Shown: positions 9,380 to 19,401, counted from the stretch's first letter. The stretch: 64,000 bases of DNA from Pullulanibacillus camelliae (GCF_014642655.1 NZ_BMIR01000006.1:124001-188000), one strand, 5' to 3'. Notes: generated by a model not told the origin, from the sequence alone. Numbers and translations are program-made.

Positions 9380-10162
9380 ATGCAAGATGATTATCACTGG
9401 TTTCAAAGTGAAATCTTTAAGATGACAGGGATTAATCTCGCCCTGTATAAAGAAGATCAGATGAGGCGGCGGTTATCAAGCTTGAAAAGCAAGCATGGTG
9501 CAGCGTCATTTGTAGAATATCATGAGCAATTAAAGCACTCACCAAAATTACTGGAAGAATGCCTTGATAAAATAACGATCAACGTCACTGAATTTTTTCG
9601 TAATAAACAGCGGTGGGATGTTCTTGAACAGACGATTTTACCAAGCCTGATTTCGGGCAAAAAGGACAAGTTTAAGGTTTGGAGTTCTGCCTGCTCAACG
9701 GGTGAAGAACCTTATTCATTATCTATTCTGCTATCCAAGCATCTCAGCGATGTAGACTATGATATTCTAGCGACAGATATAGATCAAAAGGTATTAGACC
9801 TTGCGAAGCGTGGTGTGTACCCTGATCGCGCTTTAAAAGAGGTATCAGACGCAGAACGAAAGGCTTTTTTTATTGAGAGGGCAGGAAGCTGGGCAGTTAA
9901 CGATCGAGTGAAACAGTCTGTGCGCTTTCGCTCTTTAAATTTACTCGCCGATCGTTTTGAGAGAAATTTTGATCTTATATTATGCCGTAATGTCGTGATT
10001 TATTTTACAGATGCGGCTAAGCATGAACTTTATGGCAAACTCGCCAATGCCTTAAATGAGGGTGGCGTTTTGTTTGTAGGCAGTACAGAGCAAATTTTTA
10101 ATCCTAAGCAATATGGTCTCGAACCAATTGAGACCTTTTTTTATAAAAAAATACCATATTAA
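9380..10162 (+). CDS. cheR: Chemotaxis methyltransferase CheR
   Basis: Methylates glutamates of chemoreceptors with SAM, the adaptation step of chemotaxis. The 260 residues contain the all-alpha N-terminal domain (about 1-75) and the Rossmann domain with [25 protein letters not shown] and [14 protein letters not shown] 9380 follows GGGGGG (9365-9370); an ATG 4 bp earlier in another frame reads only four codons. It precedes aroC by 11 bp as in B. subtilis. No other chemotaxis gene is in the window. Confidence 0.94.
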   Translation: MQDDYHWFQSEIFKMTGINLALYKEDQMRRRLSSLKSKHGAASFVEYHEQLKHSPKLLEECLDKITINVTEFFRNKQRWDVLEQTILPSLISGKKDKFKVWSSACSTGEEPYSLSILLSKHLSDVDYDILATDIDQKVLDLAKRGVYPDRALKEVSDAERKAFFIERAGSWAVNDRVKQSVRFRSLNLLADRFERNFDLILCRNVVIYFTDAAKHELYGKLANALNEGGVLFVGSTEQIFNPKQYGLEPIETFFYKKIPY

Positions 10163-10173
10163 GGAGCGTTATT

Positions 10174-11340
10174 ATGCGATTTTTAACTGCAGGAGAATCT
10201 CATGGACCACAACTTACACTAATTATTGAAGGCTTTCCAGCTGGGTTGGCTGTAAATGCTGCTGACATAAATGAGGAATTGCGCCGTCGTCAGGGGGGCT
10301 ACGGTCGTGGTCGCCGCATGGTGATCGAAAAAGATCAGGTTAAAATAGTTGGTGGAATCAGACATGGCTATACAACAGGAGCGCCGATCGCTCTTGTGAT
10401 TGAAAATAAGGACTGGAAAAACTGGACGGAAATCATGGGGCCAGAACCTATTGATGATCCAGAATCCGTCAAAAAGCAAGTGACGCGTCCACGTCCAGGA
10501 CATGCCGATTTGAATGGGGCTATAAAATATGGACATACAGATATGCGTAATGTCCTAGAGCGCTCATCAGCCCGCGAAACAGCAGCCCGCGTCGCTGTAG
10601 GGACCATTGCTAAGCTGTATTTGAAGGCCTTAGGCATTGAAATTGCTGGTCGTGTTGTGGAAATTGGTGGCGCGCGAGATGAATCTGAGCGACCAGAAAG
10701 CATCGATGCGATCCGCACGATCACTGAAGCCTCTGAAGTAAGATGTCTAGACAAAGAGGCAGAAGAGGCGATGAAAAAAGTAATTGATGAAGCGAAGGAA
10801 AATGGGGACTCTGTTGGCGGTGTGGTTGAAACGATTGCGACAGGGCTTCCTGTAGGTCTTGGCAGTCATGTTCATTATGATACAAAGCTTGATGCGAAAA
10901 TCGCAATGGCTGTGATGAGCATTAACGCCTTTAAAGGTGTAGAGTTTGGAGAAGGGTTTGCCATGGCCAGTCTTCCCGGGAGCCAAGTGCATGATGAAAT
11001 CCAATGGTCTAAGGAAACGGGGTATACTCGTAAAACCAATCGTCTCGGAGGCTTTGAAGGTGGGATGACCACAGGAATGCCTGTTGTAGTTCGCGGGGTC
11101 ATGAAGCCTATTCCAACACTTTATAAGCCATTGCAAAGTGTCGATATCAAAACCAAAGAGCCCTTCGCAGCTAGTATTGAGCGCACAGATAATTGCGCCG
11201 TACCGGCAGCGAGTGTCGTGTGTGAGCATATGGTGGCTTGGGAGCTTGCTGTGGCGGTCAAAGAAAAATTTGGTGGCGATCGTATGGAGGATGTCATCCA
11301 AGCGGTTGAGGCGCACCACAAACGATCGGTGGCTTTTTAA
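10174..11340 (+). CDS. aroC: Chorismate synthase
   Basis: Converts EPSP to chorismate with reduced FMN, the branch point to Trp, Tyr, Phe, folate and menaquinone. The 388 residues include [12 protein letters not shown] at the start, [13 protein letters not shown], and [17 protein letters not shown], all chorismate synthase signatures. It is named aroF in B. subtilis. ATG 10174 follows AAGGAGCG. It overlaps aroB at TAATG. Confidence 0.98.
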   Translation: MRFLTAGESHGPQLTLIIEGFPAGLAVNAADINEELRRRQGGYGRGRRMVIEKDQVKIVGGIRHGYTTGAPIALVIENKDWKNWTEIMGPEPIDDPESVKKQVTRPRPGHADLNGAIKYGHTDMRNVLERSSARETAARVAVGTIAKLYLKALGIEIAGRVVEIGGARDESERPESIDAIRTITEASEVRCLDKEAEEAMKKVIDEAKENGDSVGGVVETIATGLPVGLGSHVHYDTKLDAKIAMAVMSINAFKGVEFGEGFAMASLPGSQVHDEIQWSKETGYTRKTNRLGGFEGGMTTGMPVVVRGVMKPIPTLYKPLQSVDIKTKEPFAASIERTDNCAVPAASVVCEHMVAWELAVAVKEKFGGDRMEDVIQAVEAHHKRSVAF

Positions 11341-12413
11341 TGGAGCGATTAGATATCCAGACTCCACATAAAAATTATCCTGTGATTATTGGGGATGGCC
11401 TGCGTTTTAAGCTCACCGAGTTTCTATCAAAATCATATTCTGCTTACGTGATCATCACCGATGATCACGTAGCACCATTATACTTAGAAGACGTTAAGAC
11501 AGCATTGAGCTTTAGCACTAATGTATTTGATTTTGTTGTACCGGCTGGTGAAACGGCCAAAAGCTTCGCCACCTATAAGCGCTTAATCGATGATATTGTC
11601 GCCCTTAATCTTGATCGGAAGAGCTGTGTGATTGCACTTGGTGGTGGCGTTATTGGTGACTTAGCTGGATTTGTCGCAGCCACTTTTTTAAGAGGCGTTG
11701 CCTTTATTCAAATGCCAACGACACTTCTCTCACATGATAGTAGCATTGGAGGAAAGGTGGGCATCAATCATGAACATGGTAAAAATTTGATCGGTGCATT
11801 TTACCACCCAGAGGCTGTTTTATATGATACAGAGTGTCTAAAAACATTACCTGCTAGTGAATGGCGCTCCGGACTTGCTGAAGTGGTGAAGCATGCCATC
11901 ATTGATTCTCCAGAGCTTTATCATAGAATGCGGCAGGAGATTCCCACCTTTGATGCCATTGACTTACACACGTTTGCACCGCTACTAAAGGCGGCTATGG
12001 CAGTAAAGGCTAATGTGGTGGCCAATGATGAACTGGAAGCTGGCATGCGCAAGTTTCTCAATTTTGGTCATACCTTGGGACATGCCATCGAGAAAGAGTC
12101 AGGCTATGGTGTGCTTAGTCATGGAGAGGCTGTTGCTATCGGAATGATTTTTGCGCTTCGGTTAAGCGAGCGGATCTATCACATTGCTTTGCCAGTAGCT
12201 GAAATCATTGCGTGGTTTAAACGCTTAAGTCTGCCCATCGCCATTCCTAAAGGCCTAACAAGCCAGCAGCTTTTGGAGCGGATGAAGTATGATAAAAAGC
12301 GTGCCGATGGCCATATTGTTTTCGTTTTACTCAAAGCGATTGGTGAGCCAGAAGTGACCCCCGTAGAAGATGCGGTTATCTCCAACTTATTAGCGGAATT
12401 TATTAATGGGTAA
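11340..12413 (+). CDS. aroB: 3-dehydroquinate synthase
   Basis: Cyclises DAHP to 3-dehydroquinate using NAD and a divalent metal. The 357 residues show the NAD-binding GGGVIGDLAGFVAATFLRGV, the QMPTTLLSHDSSIGGKVGIN segment and the metal ligand region FLNFGHTLGHAIE. The start ATG overlaps the aroC stop. In B. subtilis aroH and trpE follow; here neither does, and the trp leader begins about 10 bp after the stop codon. Confidence 0.98.
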   Translation: MERLDIQTPHKNYPVIIGDGLRFKLTEFLSKSYSAYVIITDDHVAPLYLEDVKTALSFSTNVFDFVVPAGETAKSFATYKRLIDDIVALNLDRKSCVIALGGGVIGDLAGFVAATFLRGVAFIQMPTTLLSHDSSIGGKVGINHEHGKNLIGAFYHPEAVLYDTECLKTLPASEWRSGLAEVVKHAIIDSPELYHRMRQEIPTFDAIDLHTFAPLLKAAMAVKANVVANDELEAGMRKFLNFGHTLGHAIEKESGYGVLSHGEAVAIGMIFALRLSERIYHIALPVAEIIAWFKRLSLPIAIPKGLTSQQLLERMKYDKKRADGHIVFVLLKAIGEPEVTPVEDAVISNLLAEFING

Positions 12414-12423
12414 AAGAAAAAGA

Positions 12424-12452
12424 TTGACACCCTGATAAAAATTCGTTACTCT
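12424..12452 (+). promoter_or_regulatory. Likely sigma-A promoter of the trp operon
   Basis: A consensus TTGACA at 12424-12429 is followed after 17 bp by TACTCT (12447-12452), a poor -10. TATAGAAT lies at 12457-12464, but its spacing is too long. The promoter is inferred from the consensus -35 and from the TRAP leader that follows. Confidence 0.5.
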
Positions 12453-12503
12453 GAATTATAGAATAGTGAGTAATGAATTGAGAAAGTTTATCTAGAAGAA
12501 TTT

Positions 12504-12558
12504 TAGATGAGATGAGTAGAGTTAGAGAATGAGTTTAGCTGAGGAGAGCTTAGGGTAG
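12504..12558 (+). promoter_or_regulatory. TRAP binding site: 11 GAG/UAG triplets
   Basis: Triplets start at 12504 TAG, 12509 GAG, 12514 GAG, 12519 GAG, 12525 GAG, 12531 GAG, 12536 TAG, 12541 GAG, 12546 GAG, 12551 TAG and 12556 TAG. That is 11 repeats with steps of 5,5,5,6,6,5,5,5,5,5, one per subunit of the TRAP ring and with the 2-3 nt spacers TRAP requires. It lies between a TTGACA promoter and a terminator upstream of trpD. A possible antiterminator core is GAATGA (12527-12532) with TCATTC (12570-12575). Confidence 0.93.
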
Positions 12559-12576
12559 TCGTAATGTGATCATTCC

Positions 12577-12606
12577 CCCATAGGCTGTTCGCCTATGGGT
12601 TTTTTA
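12577..12606 (+). terminator. trp leader attenuator terminator
   Basis: CCCATAGGC (12577-12585), TGTTC loop, GCCTATGGG (12591-12599), then six T. It lies 18 bp behind the TRAP site, before trpD, and would end transcription when TRAP is bound. Confidence 0.92.
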
Positions 12607-12648
12607 GTTTATCATCGTATTTTTTATCCCCCTAATACCTCATGCTCA

Positions 12649-12674
12649 TTCTCTTCCATTCAAAAGGAGGAGAG
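12649..12674 (+). promoter_or_regulatory. Hairpin sequestering the trpD ribosome binding site
   Basis: CTCTTCC (12651-12657) pairs with GGAGGAG (12666-12672), extended by T50-A73 and T49-G74, with an 8-nt loop. The 3' arm is the trpD Shine-Dalgarno sequence. The same 5' arm could instead pair with GGAGAG (12543-12548) inside the TRAP site, which would free the ribosome binding site when TRAP is absent. This is analogous to trpE control in B. subtilis; the switching is inference. Confidence 0.6.
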
Positions 12675-12680
12675 AGTATT

Positions 12681-13730
12681 TTGACCACTGACTTGCATGT
12701 CAAAAGTAATTTCAAAGATGGATTATCCCGATTAATTAATGGTGAACACTTCAATAGGCAAGAGGCTAAAGGCATGATGGATGCCATTATGAGTGGTGCC
12801 GCAACCTCCAGTCAGATTTCAGCCTTTTTATCGATCTTACGCTTCCGTGGCGAAACCGCAGAGGAGCTAACGGGCTTTGTAGAATCGATGCGCGCGCATG
12901 CTTTAAGACTTGAACATGACGAAGACGTGTTGGATACGTGTGGTACAGGAGGAGATGGCCTTTCCACCTTTAACATTTCTACAGCCGTTGCTATCCTTAT
13001 CTCTTCTCTAGGAGTAAAGGTGGCAAAGCATGGCAATCGCGCTGTCTCTTCCAAAAGTGGAAGCGCGGATGTTCTGGAAATTCTAGGTATTCCCGTTCAA
13101 TCCACAGCAGATGAAGCAGTGGCCTCCTTAAAAACCAAGCATATGTGCTTTTTGTTTGCCCCTCTGTATCATGCCTCGATGCGTTTTGCTTCGGCGCCAA
13201 GGAAGGAATTAGGCTTTCGAACCATATTCAATGTTCTTGGACCGTTGGTCAACCCCGCGCAGAGTCAGAGACAGCTATTAGGCGTTTTTGATCTTGATCA
13301 TGCGAAAAAGATGGCTGAGTCCTTGAGAGCCTTGGGCACGCAACGTGCTTTAGTCGTGACTGGTGATCGTGGTCTAGATGAGCTCGCTATTACAGGACCT
13401 TCCTGGGCTTTGCTTGTGGAAAAGGACACGATTCAAGAGCTCACCCTTTCTCCTGAGGACTTTGGATTGCCGCTTGGTAGACTGGAAGAGATTCAAGTGA
13501 AGACGGCTCGAGAAAGCGCTGAGCTGATTCAAGCGATTTTTGACGGTAAGAATCGGTCTACACCGGCTCATATTGTCCTGTTAAATGCTGGAGCAGCCCT
13601 TTTCGTTGCCGACAGAGTCGCCACTATTAAAGAGGGGATAGCCCTTGCCCAGGAAGCCATCGATTCAGGAAAGGCCCTGAGACAGTTAGAGCGATTAAAA
13701 ACAGTAGAGAAGGTGGAACGTCATGCTTAA
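12681..13730 (+). CDS. trpD: Anthranilate phosphoribosyltransferase TrpD
   Basis: Transfers the phosphoribosyl group of PRPP to anthranilate, the second tryptophan-specific step. Signatures are DTCGTGGDGLSTFNIS (PRPP binding) and KHGNRAVSSKSGSADVLE. The frame is open from 12642, but TTG 12681 has AAAGGAGG (12664-12670) 10 bp upstream and gives the normal 349-residue length, so I use it. It is the first gene after the TRAP leader: trpE, normally in this place, is missing. It overlaps trpC by 8 bp. Confidence 0.96.
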   Translation: MTTDLHVKSNFKDGLSRLINGEHFNRQEAKGMMDAIMSGAATSSQISAFLSILRFRGETAEELTGFVESMRAHALRLEHDEDVLDTCGTGGDGLSTFNISTAVAILISSLGVKVAKHGNRAVSSKSGSADVLEILGIPVQSTADEAVASLKTKHMCFLFAPLYHASMRFASAPRKELGFRTIFNVLGPLVNPAQSQRQLLGVFDLDHAKKMAESLRALGTQRALVVTGDRGLDELAITGPSWALLVEKDTIQELTLSPEDFGLPLGRLEEIQVKTARESAELIQAIFDGKNRSTPAHIVLLNAGAALFVADRVATIKEGIALAQEAIDSGKALRQLERLKTVEKVERHA

Positions 13731-14487
13731 AGAGATTATTCAACACAAAAAAGAAGAACTAGAAAACTATGTGTTTGACCAAACCCCATTTACCGGTGAG
13801 CGCGTATCACTTAAAGCGGCCTTGTTAACCCCCCATCATGAGGTGGGGCTCATCGCTGAGGTCAAACAGGCTTCTCCGTCTAAGGGAACCTTTACCCATT
13901 CCTTTGATCCCATTGCCATTGCTAAGAGCTATGAAGACGCTGGAGCAGATGCCATCTCAGTACTTACGGATAAGAAATTTTTTAAGGGATCGCCCATGTA
14001 TCTAAAACAGGTCAAGGCGACGGTTACTCTTCCTGTATTAAGAAAGGATTTTATCATTGATGAACGGCAAATTGCTGAGACGCTTTCAATGGGGGCGGAT
14101 GCGATGTTATTAATCGCTGCGGCCCTTTCTCCAAAAAAACTTTATGAATTTTATCAAAGGGCTTATGAGAACGGCCTGGAATGCTTGGTAGAGGTTCATA
14201 ACAAGGAAGAATTGGCTGGGGTGCTTTCCGTCTTTCAGCCTGAAATTATTGGCATTAATAATCGTGACCTCAAAACCTTCAATACGACATTAGATACTAC
14301 AGAAGCTGTGCTTCCCTATGTGCCAAAGGATAGTGTCGTCGTGAGTGAATCGGGTATTTTAACTGCTCAGGATATCGAGCGGCTATCCAAAAATGGCATT
14401 CATGGTGCATTAGTTGGTGAAGCCTTGATGAAGGCTGAGACACCAGAGAAAGGGATTCAAGGCTTGTTTGAGGTCGAGATGCAGTGA
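13723..14487 (+). CDS. trpC: Indole-3-glycerol phosphate synthase TrpC
   Basis: Ring closure of CdRP to indole-3-glycerol phosphate with loss of CO2. The 254-residue TIM barrel has the signature LIAEVKQASPSKG with the catalytic Lys, LRKDFIIDERQI, GINNRDL and VSESGI. ATG 13723 follows AAGGTGGAACG inside trpD, so translation is likely coupled. It overlaps trpF by 4 bp. Confidence 0.97.
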   Translation: MLKEIIQHKKEELENYVFDQTPFTGERVSLKAALLTPHHEVGLIAEVKQASPSKGTFTHSFDPIAIAKSYEDAGADAISVLTDKKFFKGSPMYLKQVKATVTLPVLRKDFIIDERQIAETLSMGADAMLLIAAALSPKKLYEFYQRAYENGLECLVEVHNKEELAGVLSVFQPEIIGINNRDLKTFNTTLDTTEAVLPYVPKDSVVVSESGILTAQDIERLSKNGIHGALVGEALMKAETPEKGIQGLFEVEMQ

Positions 14488-15131
14488 CCTTGCTATTAAA
14501 ATATTGTGGAAATCACTTTTATGAAGATTACAAGCTGGCTGTTTCATCACATGCACAGTTTATTGGGTTTATCTTTTATGAGGGGAGCCCCCGTTATGTC
14601 GCGCCTGAGACCGTCGCTTCGTGGGTTGATAAAACGCCTAAGAAAAAACAGCAACAGCTCGTCGGGGTCTTCGTCAATCCTACATTAGAAACCATAGAGA
14701 ATACACTCAATCATGTGCCTCTTGATGTCGTGCAGTTGCATGGAACAGAGTCGTTGCCTTTTGTGCAGAGGGTCAAGTTAAGTACGCAATGCCCAGTTTG
14801 GAAGGCTATCCATCATGAACAAGAGGCTTTGCAAATCATGCAGCTCTTTCATGGAGAGGTGGATGGCTTTATCGTTGACGTAAAAACGAAAGAGGCGTGG
14901 GGGGGGACAGGTCAATCCTTTGATTGGCGGGCGATCCCCCGTTATACAAAGGAAGCAATCAAGCAAAGCGTTCCTTGTTTGATTGCCGGTGGCATTACTC
15001 CTAGTAATGTTGAAGAGCTTCTCGGCTATCAGCCACAAGGCATTGATCTCGCTTCTGGTATTGAGGCCAATGGTAGAAAATCAAAGGATTTAATCACGGA
15101 ATTAGAAGGAAAGGTTGTGCAAATGTCATGA
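14484..15131 (+). CDS. trpF: Phosphoribosylanthranilate isomerase TrpF
   Basis: Amadori rearrangement of phosphoribosylanthranilate to CdRP. The 215 residues begin with LLKYCGN, matching the KICG catalytic segment (Cys as base), and contain [22 protein letters not shown] and [11 protein letters not shown]. Start is GTG 14484, overlapping trpC by 4 bp. Sequence is less conserved than its neighbours, usual for TrpF. Confidence 0.96.
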   Translation: MTLLLKYCGNHFYEDYKLAVSSHAQFIGFIFYEGSPRYVAPETVASWVDKTPKKKQQQLVGVFVNPTLETIENTLNHVPLDVVQLHGTESLPFVQRVKLSTQCPVWKAIHHEQEALQIMQLFHGEVDGFIVDVKTKEAWGGTGQSFDWRAIPRYTKEAIKQSVPCLIAGGITPSNVEELLGYQPQGIDLASGIEANGRKSKDLITELEGKVVQMS

Positions 15132-16327
15132 TTAATCTCCCAGATGCGCGTGGGCGTTTTGGTGAATTTGGCGGAAAGTTTGTCCCTGAGACATTAATGT
15201 ATGCACTAGAAGAATTAGAGGAAGCGTTAACCCAAGCAATGGCTGACCCTGAATTTATGGCTTTATATCAGGCAACTTTACAGGATTATTCTGGACGGCC
15301 GACACCGATCACGCACGCTAGACGGCTATCCGAAAAAGTGGGCGGCGCATCTATCTATTTAAAACGTGAGGATTTAAATCATACTGGTGCCCATAAAATC
15401 AATAATGCAATTGGACAAGGATTGCTAGCCAAACGAATGGGCAAAGAGAAGCTGGTTGCCGAAACAGGTGCTGGTCAGCATGGGGTGGCGACAGCGACCA
15501 TTGCGGCTTATCTCGGTTTATCCTGTAAGGTATTTATGGGGAAAAAAGATGTGGAGCGACAAAGTCTTAATGTCTTCCGCATGCAATTATTAGGGGCGGA
15601 GGTCATTCCAGTAGAGAGCGGCAGCCAAACACTGAAGGACGCTACAAATGAAGCGTTACGTTATTGGGTGGAGCATGTGGAGGACACGTTTTACTTAATT
15701 GGTTCAGTTGTTGGTCCTCATCCCTATCCAAAAATGGTCAGAGATTTCCAGCGTGTTATTGGAGACGAATCTCGCCAGCAATTTCTTGATCTGAAAGGGA
15801 AGCTTCCAAATGCGATTACGGCCTGCGTTGGCGGCGGCAGCAATTCGATTGGCATGTTTTACCCTTTCTTAGATGACGATGTGGCCTTATACGCAGCAGA
15901 AGCGGGGGGCCAAGGGGAAGAGACAGCTTATCATGCCGCCACTTTAGCTAAAGGAAGAAAAGGTGTCATTCATGGCTCATTAACCTATCTTATTCAAGAT
16001 GAAAATGGGCAGATCATTGAACCTTATTCAATCTCTGCAGGTCTTGATTACCCAGGGATAGGACCGGAGCACGCCTACCTTTCTTCTGTTGGGCGTGTCC
16101 ATTACGAGAGCATTACGGATCGTGAAGCATTAGCAGCTCTAGAGCTATTATGTCAATACGAAGGGATATTACCTGCCTTAGAAAGCGCCCACGCTCTTGC
16201 CTTAGCCTTAAAGGAGGCAAAGACGATGCCGAAGGAACACTCTATCTTAATTTGCTTATCAGGACGAGGGGATAAGGATGTTCACACCATACAAAATGCT
16301 TTAAAAGTAGGTGAAAAGGATGAGTAG
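15128..16327 (+). CDS. trpB: Tryptophan synthase beta chain TrpB
   Basis: Condenses indole with serine to tryptophan using PLP, in an alpha2beta2 complex with TrpA. The 399 residues start with [17 protein letters not shown] and carry the PLP lysine in [10 protein letters not shown] and the phosphate-binding [13 protein letters not shown] 15128 overlaps the trpF stop by 4 bp. It overlaps trpA by 8 bp. Confidence 0.98.
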   Translation: MINLPDARGRFGEFGGKFVPETLMYALEELEEALTQAMADPEFMALYQATLQDYSGRPTPITHARRLSEKVGGASIYLKREDLNHTGAHKINNAIGQGLLAKRMGKEKLVAETGAGQHGVATATIAAYLGLSCKVFMGKKDVERQSLNVFRMQLLGAEVIPVESGSQTLKDATNEALRYWVEHVEDTFYLIGSVVGPHPYPKMVRDFQRVIGDESRQQFLDLKGKLPNAITACVGGGSNSIGMFYPFLDDDVALYAAEAGGQGEETAYHAATLAKGRKGVIHGSLTYLIQDENGQIIEPYSISAGLDYPGIGPEHAYLSSVGRVHYESITDREALAALELLCQYEGILPALESAHALALALKEAKTMPKEHSILICLSGRGDKDVHTIQNALKVGEKDE

Positions 16328-17165
16328 ATTAACGGACTATATGACGAAGGATAAAGGGACCATGCATTTTGTCCCTTTTGTCACTGCTGGCGACCCCAAT
16401 CCTGAGGTTACCATTGATCTAGCGTTACTGTTACAAGAGCTTGGTGCCAGTGTGCTAGAGCTGGGAATTCCCTTTTCTGATCCTCTCGCCGATGGACCGG
16501 TTATTCAGCGCGCTTCGCTACGAGCATTAAAGGGAGGCATGACGTTAGCAAAAGCGATGGAAATCGTGCCAGAAATGCGCAAGAGAGGATTAAAAATTCC
16601 TGTTATCATCTTTACTTATTACAATCTTCTGCTACAATTAGGACAAAATCAGTTTATGGAAAAAGCAAAAGAATACGAGATTGATGGTCTTTTAGTTCCC
16701 GATTTGCCTTTTGAGGAAAGTGAAGCTTTGCGAGCCGCTTGTCGGGCGAATGAGCTTGCCCTGATTTCTCTTGTTGCACCAACAACGTCACCTCAGCGTT
16801 TAGAAGTGATTGGACGCGAGTCAGATGGGTTCTTGTATTGCGTTTCATCTCTTGGTGTAACAGGCGTTAGGAAAACCTTTCATCCCAATGTACTGGCGTT
16901 TCTTGAGCGTGTTAGAGCGTCCACAACACTGCCTGTGGCTGTAGGATTTGGTATTTCCTCACATGAACAAGTACAAGAAATCGCCCCTTATTGCGATGGT
17001 TTTGTTGTTGGTAGCGCCATTGTCAGGGAAATAGAGAAAAGAGAAGTGACCTTGGCTTCTAATCGTGAAAAGGCAATCGCAGACATTAAAGAAACGTTAT
17101 CTCAAAAGTTGCTTTTAAATATTGAAGGAGCCGATAACGTTGAAGAAGCAGCTCAAAACAATTAA
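16320..17165 (+). CDS. trpA: Tryptophan synthase alpha chain TrpA
   Basis: Cleaves indole-3-glycerol phosphate to indole, channelled to TrpB. The 281-residue TIM barrel contains [19 protein letters not shown] with the catalytic Glu/Asp pair, [11 protein letters not shown] and GFGIS. I use ATG 16320 because TAGGTGA lies just upstream; the frame is open from GTG 16311. The C-terminus overlaps the start of hisC by 26 bp. Confidence 0.97.
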   Translation: MSRLTDYMTKDKGTMHFVPFVTAGDPNPEVTIDLALLLQELGASVLELGIPFSDPLADGPVIQRASLRALKGGMTLAKAMEIVPEMRKRGLKIPVIIFTYYNLLLQLGQNQFMEKAKEYEIDGLLVPDLPFEESEALRAACRANELALISLVAPTTSPQRLEVIGRESDGFLYCVSSLGVTGVRKTFHPNVLAFLERVRASTTLPVAVGFGISSHEQVQEIAPYCDGFVVGSAIVREIEKREVTLASNREKAIADIKETLSQKLLLNIEGADNVEEAAQNN

Positions 17166-18225
17166 TCCTTACCAACCAGGTAAACCGATTGAAGAAGTAA
17201 AGGCAGAATATGGCCTAAATGAAGTGATTAAGCTTGCCTCGAATGAAAATCCTTTTGGCAGCTCACCGAAAGCCATTGAAGCGATGAAGGAAGCGATTCA
17301 TGATATGGCCGTCTACCCCGACGGCCATGCGACGGCGCTGCGTCAGGCACTCGCCCAAAAGCATCATGTTTCAGAGGAGCAATTTGTCTTTAGCAATGGG
17401 CTTGATGAGCTCGTGCACATGCTTAGTCATAGTATTTTGGAGCCTGGAATGAATACAGTATTAGCGGATATTACATTTTCAAGCTATAAAATCAGTGCAC
17501 TAATAGAAGGAGCCGAGCTTCGCGAGGTCCCATTAGTGGATGGCCGTCATGACTTGCCGGGAATGCTTGACCGAATGGATGAACATACCGGAATTGTCTG
17601 GTTATGTAATCCGAATAATCCTACAGGGGAAATCATTAAGAAGCATGAGTTAGAGGACTTTTTAGAAAAAGTACCTGAGCATGTCCTAGTTGTTGCTGAT
17701 GAAGCGTATCACGAATATGCCGATCACCCTGAGTATCCGCGTACTGTTGATTATGTTGAGCGTTATCCTAATCTCATCGTGATGCGGACGTTTTCTAAGG
17801 TATATGGCTTAGCTGGCTTACGCATCGGCTATGGCATTGCGAATGCCCAGCTTATACGTGATTTGGAACCGGTCAGACAGCCTTTTAACGCTTCTCGCAT
17901 TGCGCAAAAGGCGGCCATTAAAGCCTTGGATGATCACGAATTTATCAATTATTCTATTGAGCAAACGCATCAGGGCTTGGAGCAGTATTATGCTTTTTGC
18001 GAGGCATACGGACTAAAGTATTTTAAATCCTATGCTAATTTCATTTTGATTGAGTTTGATCGGCCTGGAGAAGAGATTTTTAATGCCTTGCTGCCTAAAG
18101 GATTTATTGTTCGTGTGGGTGTTGCGCCTGGGATGCCAAATACGGTTCGGATCACTATCGGTTCCAAAGAACAGAATGCAGCCATTATCGAATGCTTGAA
18201 GGGTATTTTAAATGAGAAAAAATAA
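17140..18225 (+). CDS. hisC: Histidinol-phosphate / aromatic aminotransferase HisC
   Basis: PLP-dependent aminotransferase. In Bacillus it serves both histidine synthesis and transamination of aromatic 2-oxoacids, which explains its place between trpA and tyrA. The 361 residues include YQPGKPIEEVKAEYG, KLASNENPFG, CNPNNPTGE and the PLP lysine in RTFSKVYGLAGLRIGYG. TTG 17140 is preferred: AAGGAG lies 10 bp upstream and the N-terminus matches the family; the frame opens at 17122. It overlaps tyrA by 14 bp. Confidence 0.95.
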   Translation: MKKQLKTINPYQPGKPIEEVKAEYGLNEVIKLASNENPFGSSPKAIEAMKEAIHDMAVYPDGHATALRQALAQKHHVSEEQFVFSNGLDELVHMLSHSILEPGMNTVLADITFSSYKISALIEGAELREVPLVDGRHDLPGMLDRMDEHTGIVWLCNPNNPTGEIIKKHELEDFLEKVPEHVLVVADEAYHEYADHPEYPRTVDYVERYPNLIVMRTFSKVYGLAGLRIGYGIANAQLIRDLEPVRQPFNASRIAQKAAIKALDDHEFINYSIEQTHQGLEQYYAFCEAYGLKYFKSYANFILIEFDRPGEEIFNALLPKGFIVRVGVAPGMPNTVRITIGSKEQNAAIIECLKGILNEKK

Positions 18226-19318
18226 AATATTTGTCGTTGGATTAGGATTGATTGGTGGTTCTTTGGCAAAGGCATTTCACGAGCATAGCAATACGACGAT
18301 CACAGGCTTTGATCCAGATCAGGCCACCTGCAAGAAGGCATTGGAGCTCGGAGTTGTTGATACCATTGAACGGAGCGTCGGCGAGGGAGCGGCAGAGGCT
18401 GACCTCATTCTTTTAGCAGCGCCAGTATCAGGCATAATTAAACTCCTTGATGAGCTTGCTGCAATAACACTCAAGCCTGATGTTATTGTAACGGATACAG
18501 GAAGCACCAAAAAGGGGATTCGGGATCAAGCTCGACACGTGCTTGGTCCCGAGGTATGTTATATCGGTGGTCATCCGATGGCAGGCTCCCATAAAAGTGG
18601 AGTGATGGCGGCGAAGGCGGATCTGTTTGAAAATGCCTTTTACTTTATTACACCGGAAAAGAACACACCTTCTGAACAAGTTGAGCGTTTAAAGGGATGG
18701 CTCGTGCCAACACGGGCCAAAGTGATGGCAATTGACCCTGAGTCGCATGATGAGGTGGTAGGGGTGATCAGTCACTTCCCACATATTGTGGCTGCTGGCC
18801 TTGTCCATCAGCTACACTTGAATCCGATGAATCAAGCACTTGATTTACCTCGGCTTGCGGCAGGTGGTTTTAGAGATATCACGCGGATTGCCTCATCAGA
18901 TCCCACGCTGTGGCAAGATATTATCATGAACAATAAAGCTGTCTTAATTAAGCTATTTGAGGATTGGGATAAGGTCATGACCCATGTGAAGGACAGCTTA
19001 TTGGCACAGGATGTCGAGGCGATCTTTCAATTCTTTCAAAAAGCGAAGATGGCACGCGATCAATTTCCAATTAAGAAAAGGGGCGTTTTGCCGCCTTCAT
19101 ACGATCTTTACTTAGACATTACCGACCGTCCTAATGAAATCTCAAGAGTGACGGGAATTATTGGCCAAGCCGGCATCACCATCATTAATATTAATGTTAT
19201 CGAATTAAGAGAGAATGTTTCAGGTGTGCTGCGGATATTCTTTCAATCGGATAAAAGTCGTGATGAGGCTATGGCCCTGCTTAAAGCGCATCATTACAAC
19301 ACATATGTGGATGAATGA
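18212..19318 (+). CDS. tyrA: Prephenate dehydrogenase TyrA with ACT domain
   Basis: Oxidative decarboxylation of prephenate to 4-hydroxyphenylpyruvate for tyrosine synthesis. The 368 residues show the dinucleotide fold VGLGLIGGSLAKA, the family segment GGHPMAGSHKSGV, and a C-terminal ACT domain (about 295-365, DLYLDITDRPNEISRVTG) that probably senses tyrosine. It is the last gene of the trp-his-tyr transcription unit. The EPSP synthase gene that follows in B. subtilis is not here; a terminator comes instead. Confidence 0.96.
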   Translation: MRKNKIFVVGLGLIGGSLAKAFHEHSNTTITGFDPDQATCKKALELGVVDTIERSVGEGAAEADLILLAAPVSGIIKLLDELAAITLKPDVIVTDTGSTKKGIRDQARHVLGPEVCYIGGHPMAGSHKSGVMAAKADLFENAFYFITPEKNTPSEQVERLKGWLVPTRAKVMAIDPESHDEVVGVISHFPHIVAAGLVHQLHLNPMNQALDLPRLAAGGFRDITRIASSDPTLWQDIIMNNKAVLIKLFEDWDKVMTHVKDSLLAQDVEAIFQFFQKAKMARDQFPIKKRGVLPPSYDLYLDITDRPNEISRVTGIIGQAGITIININVIELRENVSGVLRIFFQSDKSRDEAMALLKAHHYNTYVDE

Positions 19319-19353
19319 GCGCTCTGAGTCAGTAGAGTTAATAGTGTTTTTTG

Positions 19354-19401
19354 ACTGCTTTTGAAGAGGAGCTTAACTCCAAATTCGAGGCAGTTTTTTC
19401 A
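19354..19401 (+). terminator. Terminator of the trp-hisC-tyrA operon
   Basis: ACTGCTTTTGAA (19354-19365) pairs with TTCGAGGCAGT (19384-19394), with G-T pairs and one bulge, followed by TTTTTTC. The remaining spacer to 19656 shows nothing I can name. Confidence 0.75.

Noticed and set aside
10747-11367. 206-codon minus-strand ORF opposite aroC
   Set aside because: Entirely antisense to the highly conserved aroC; a codon-usage shadow.
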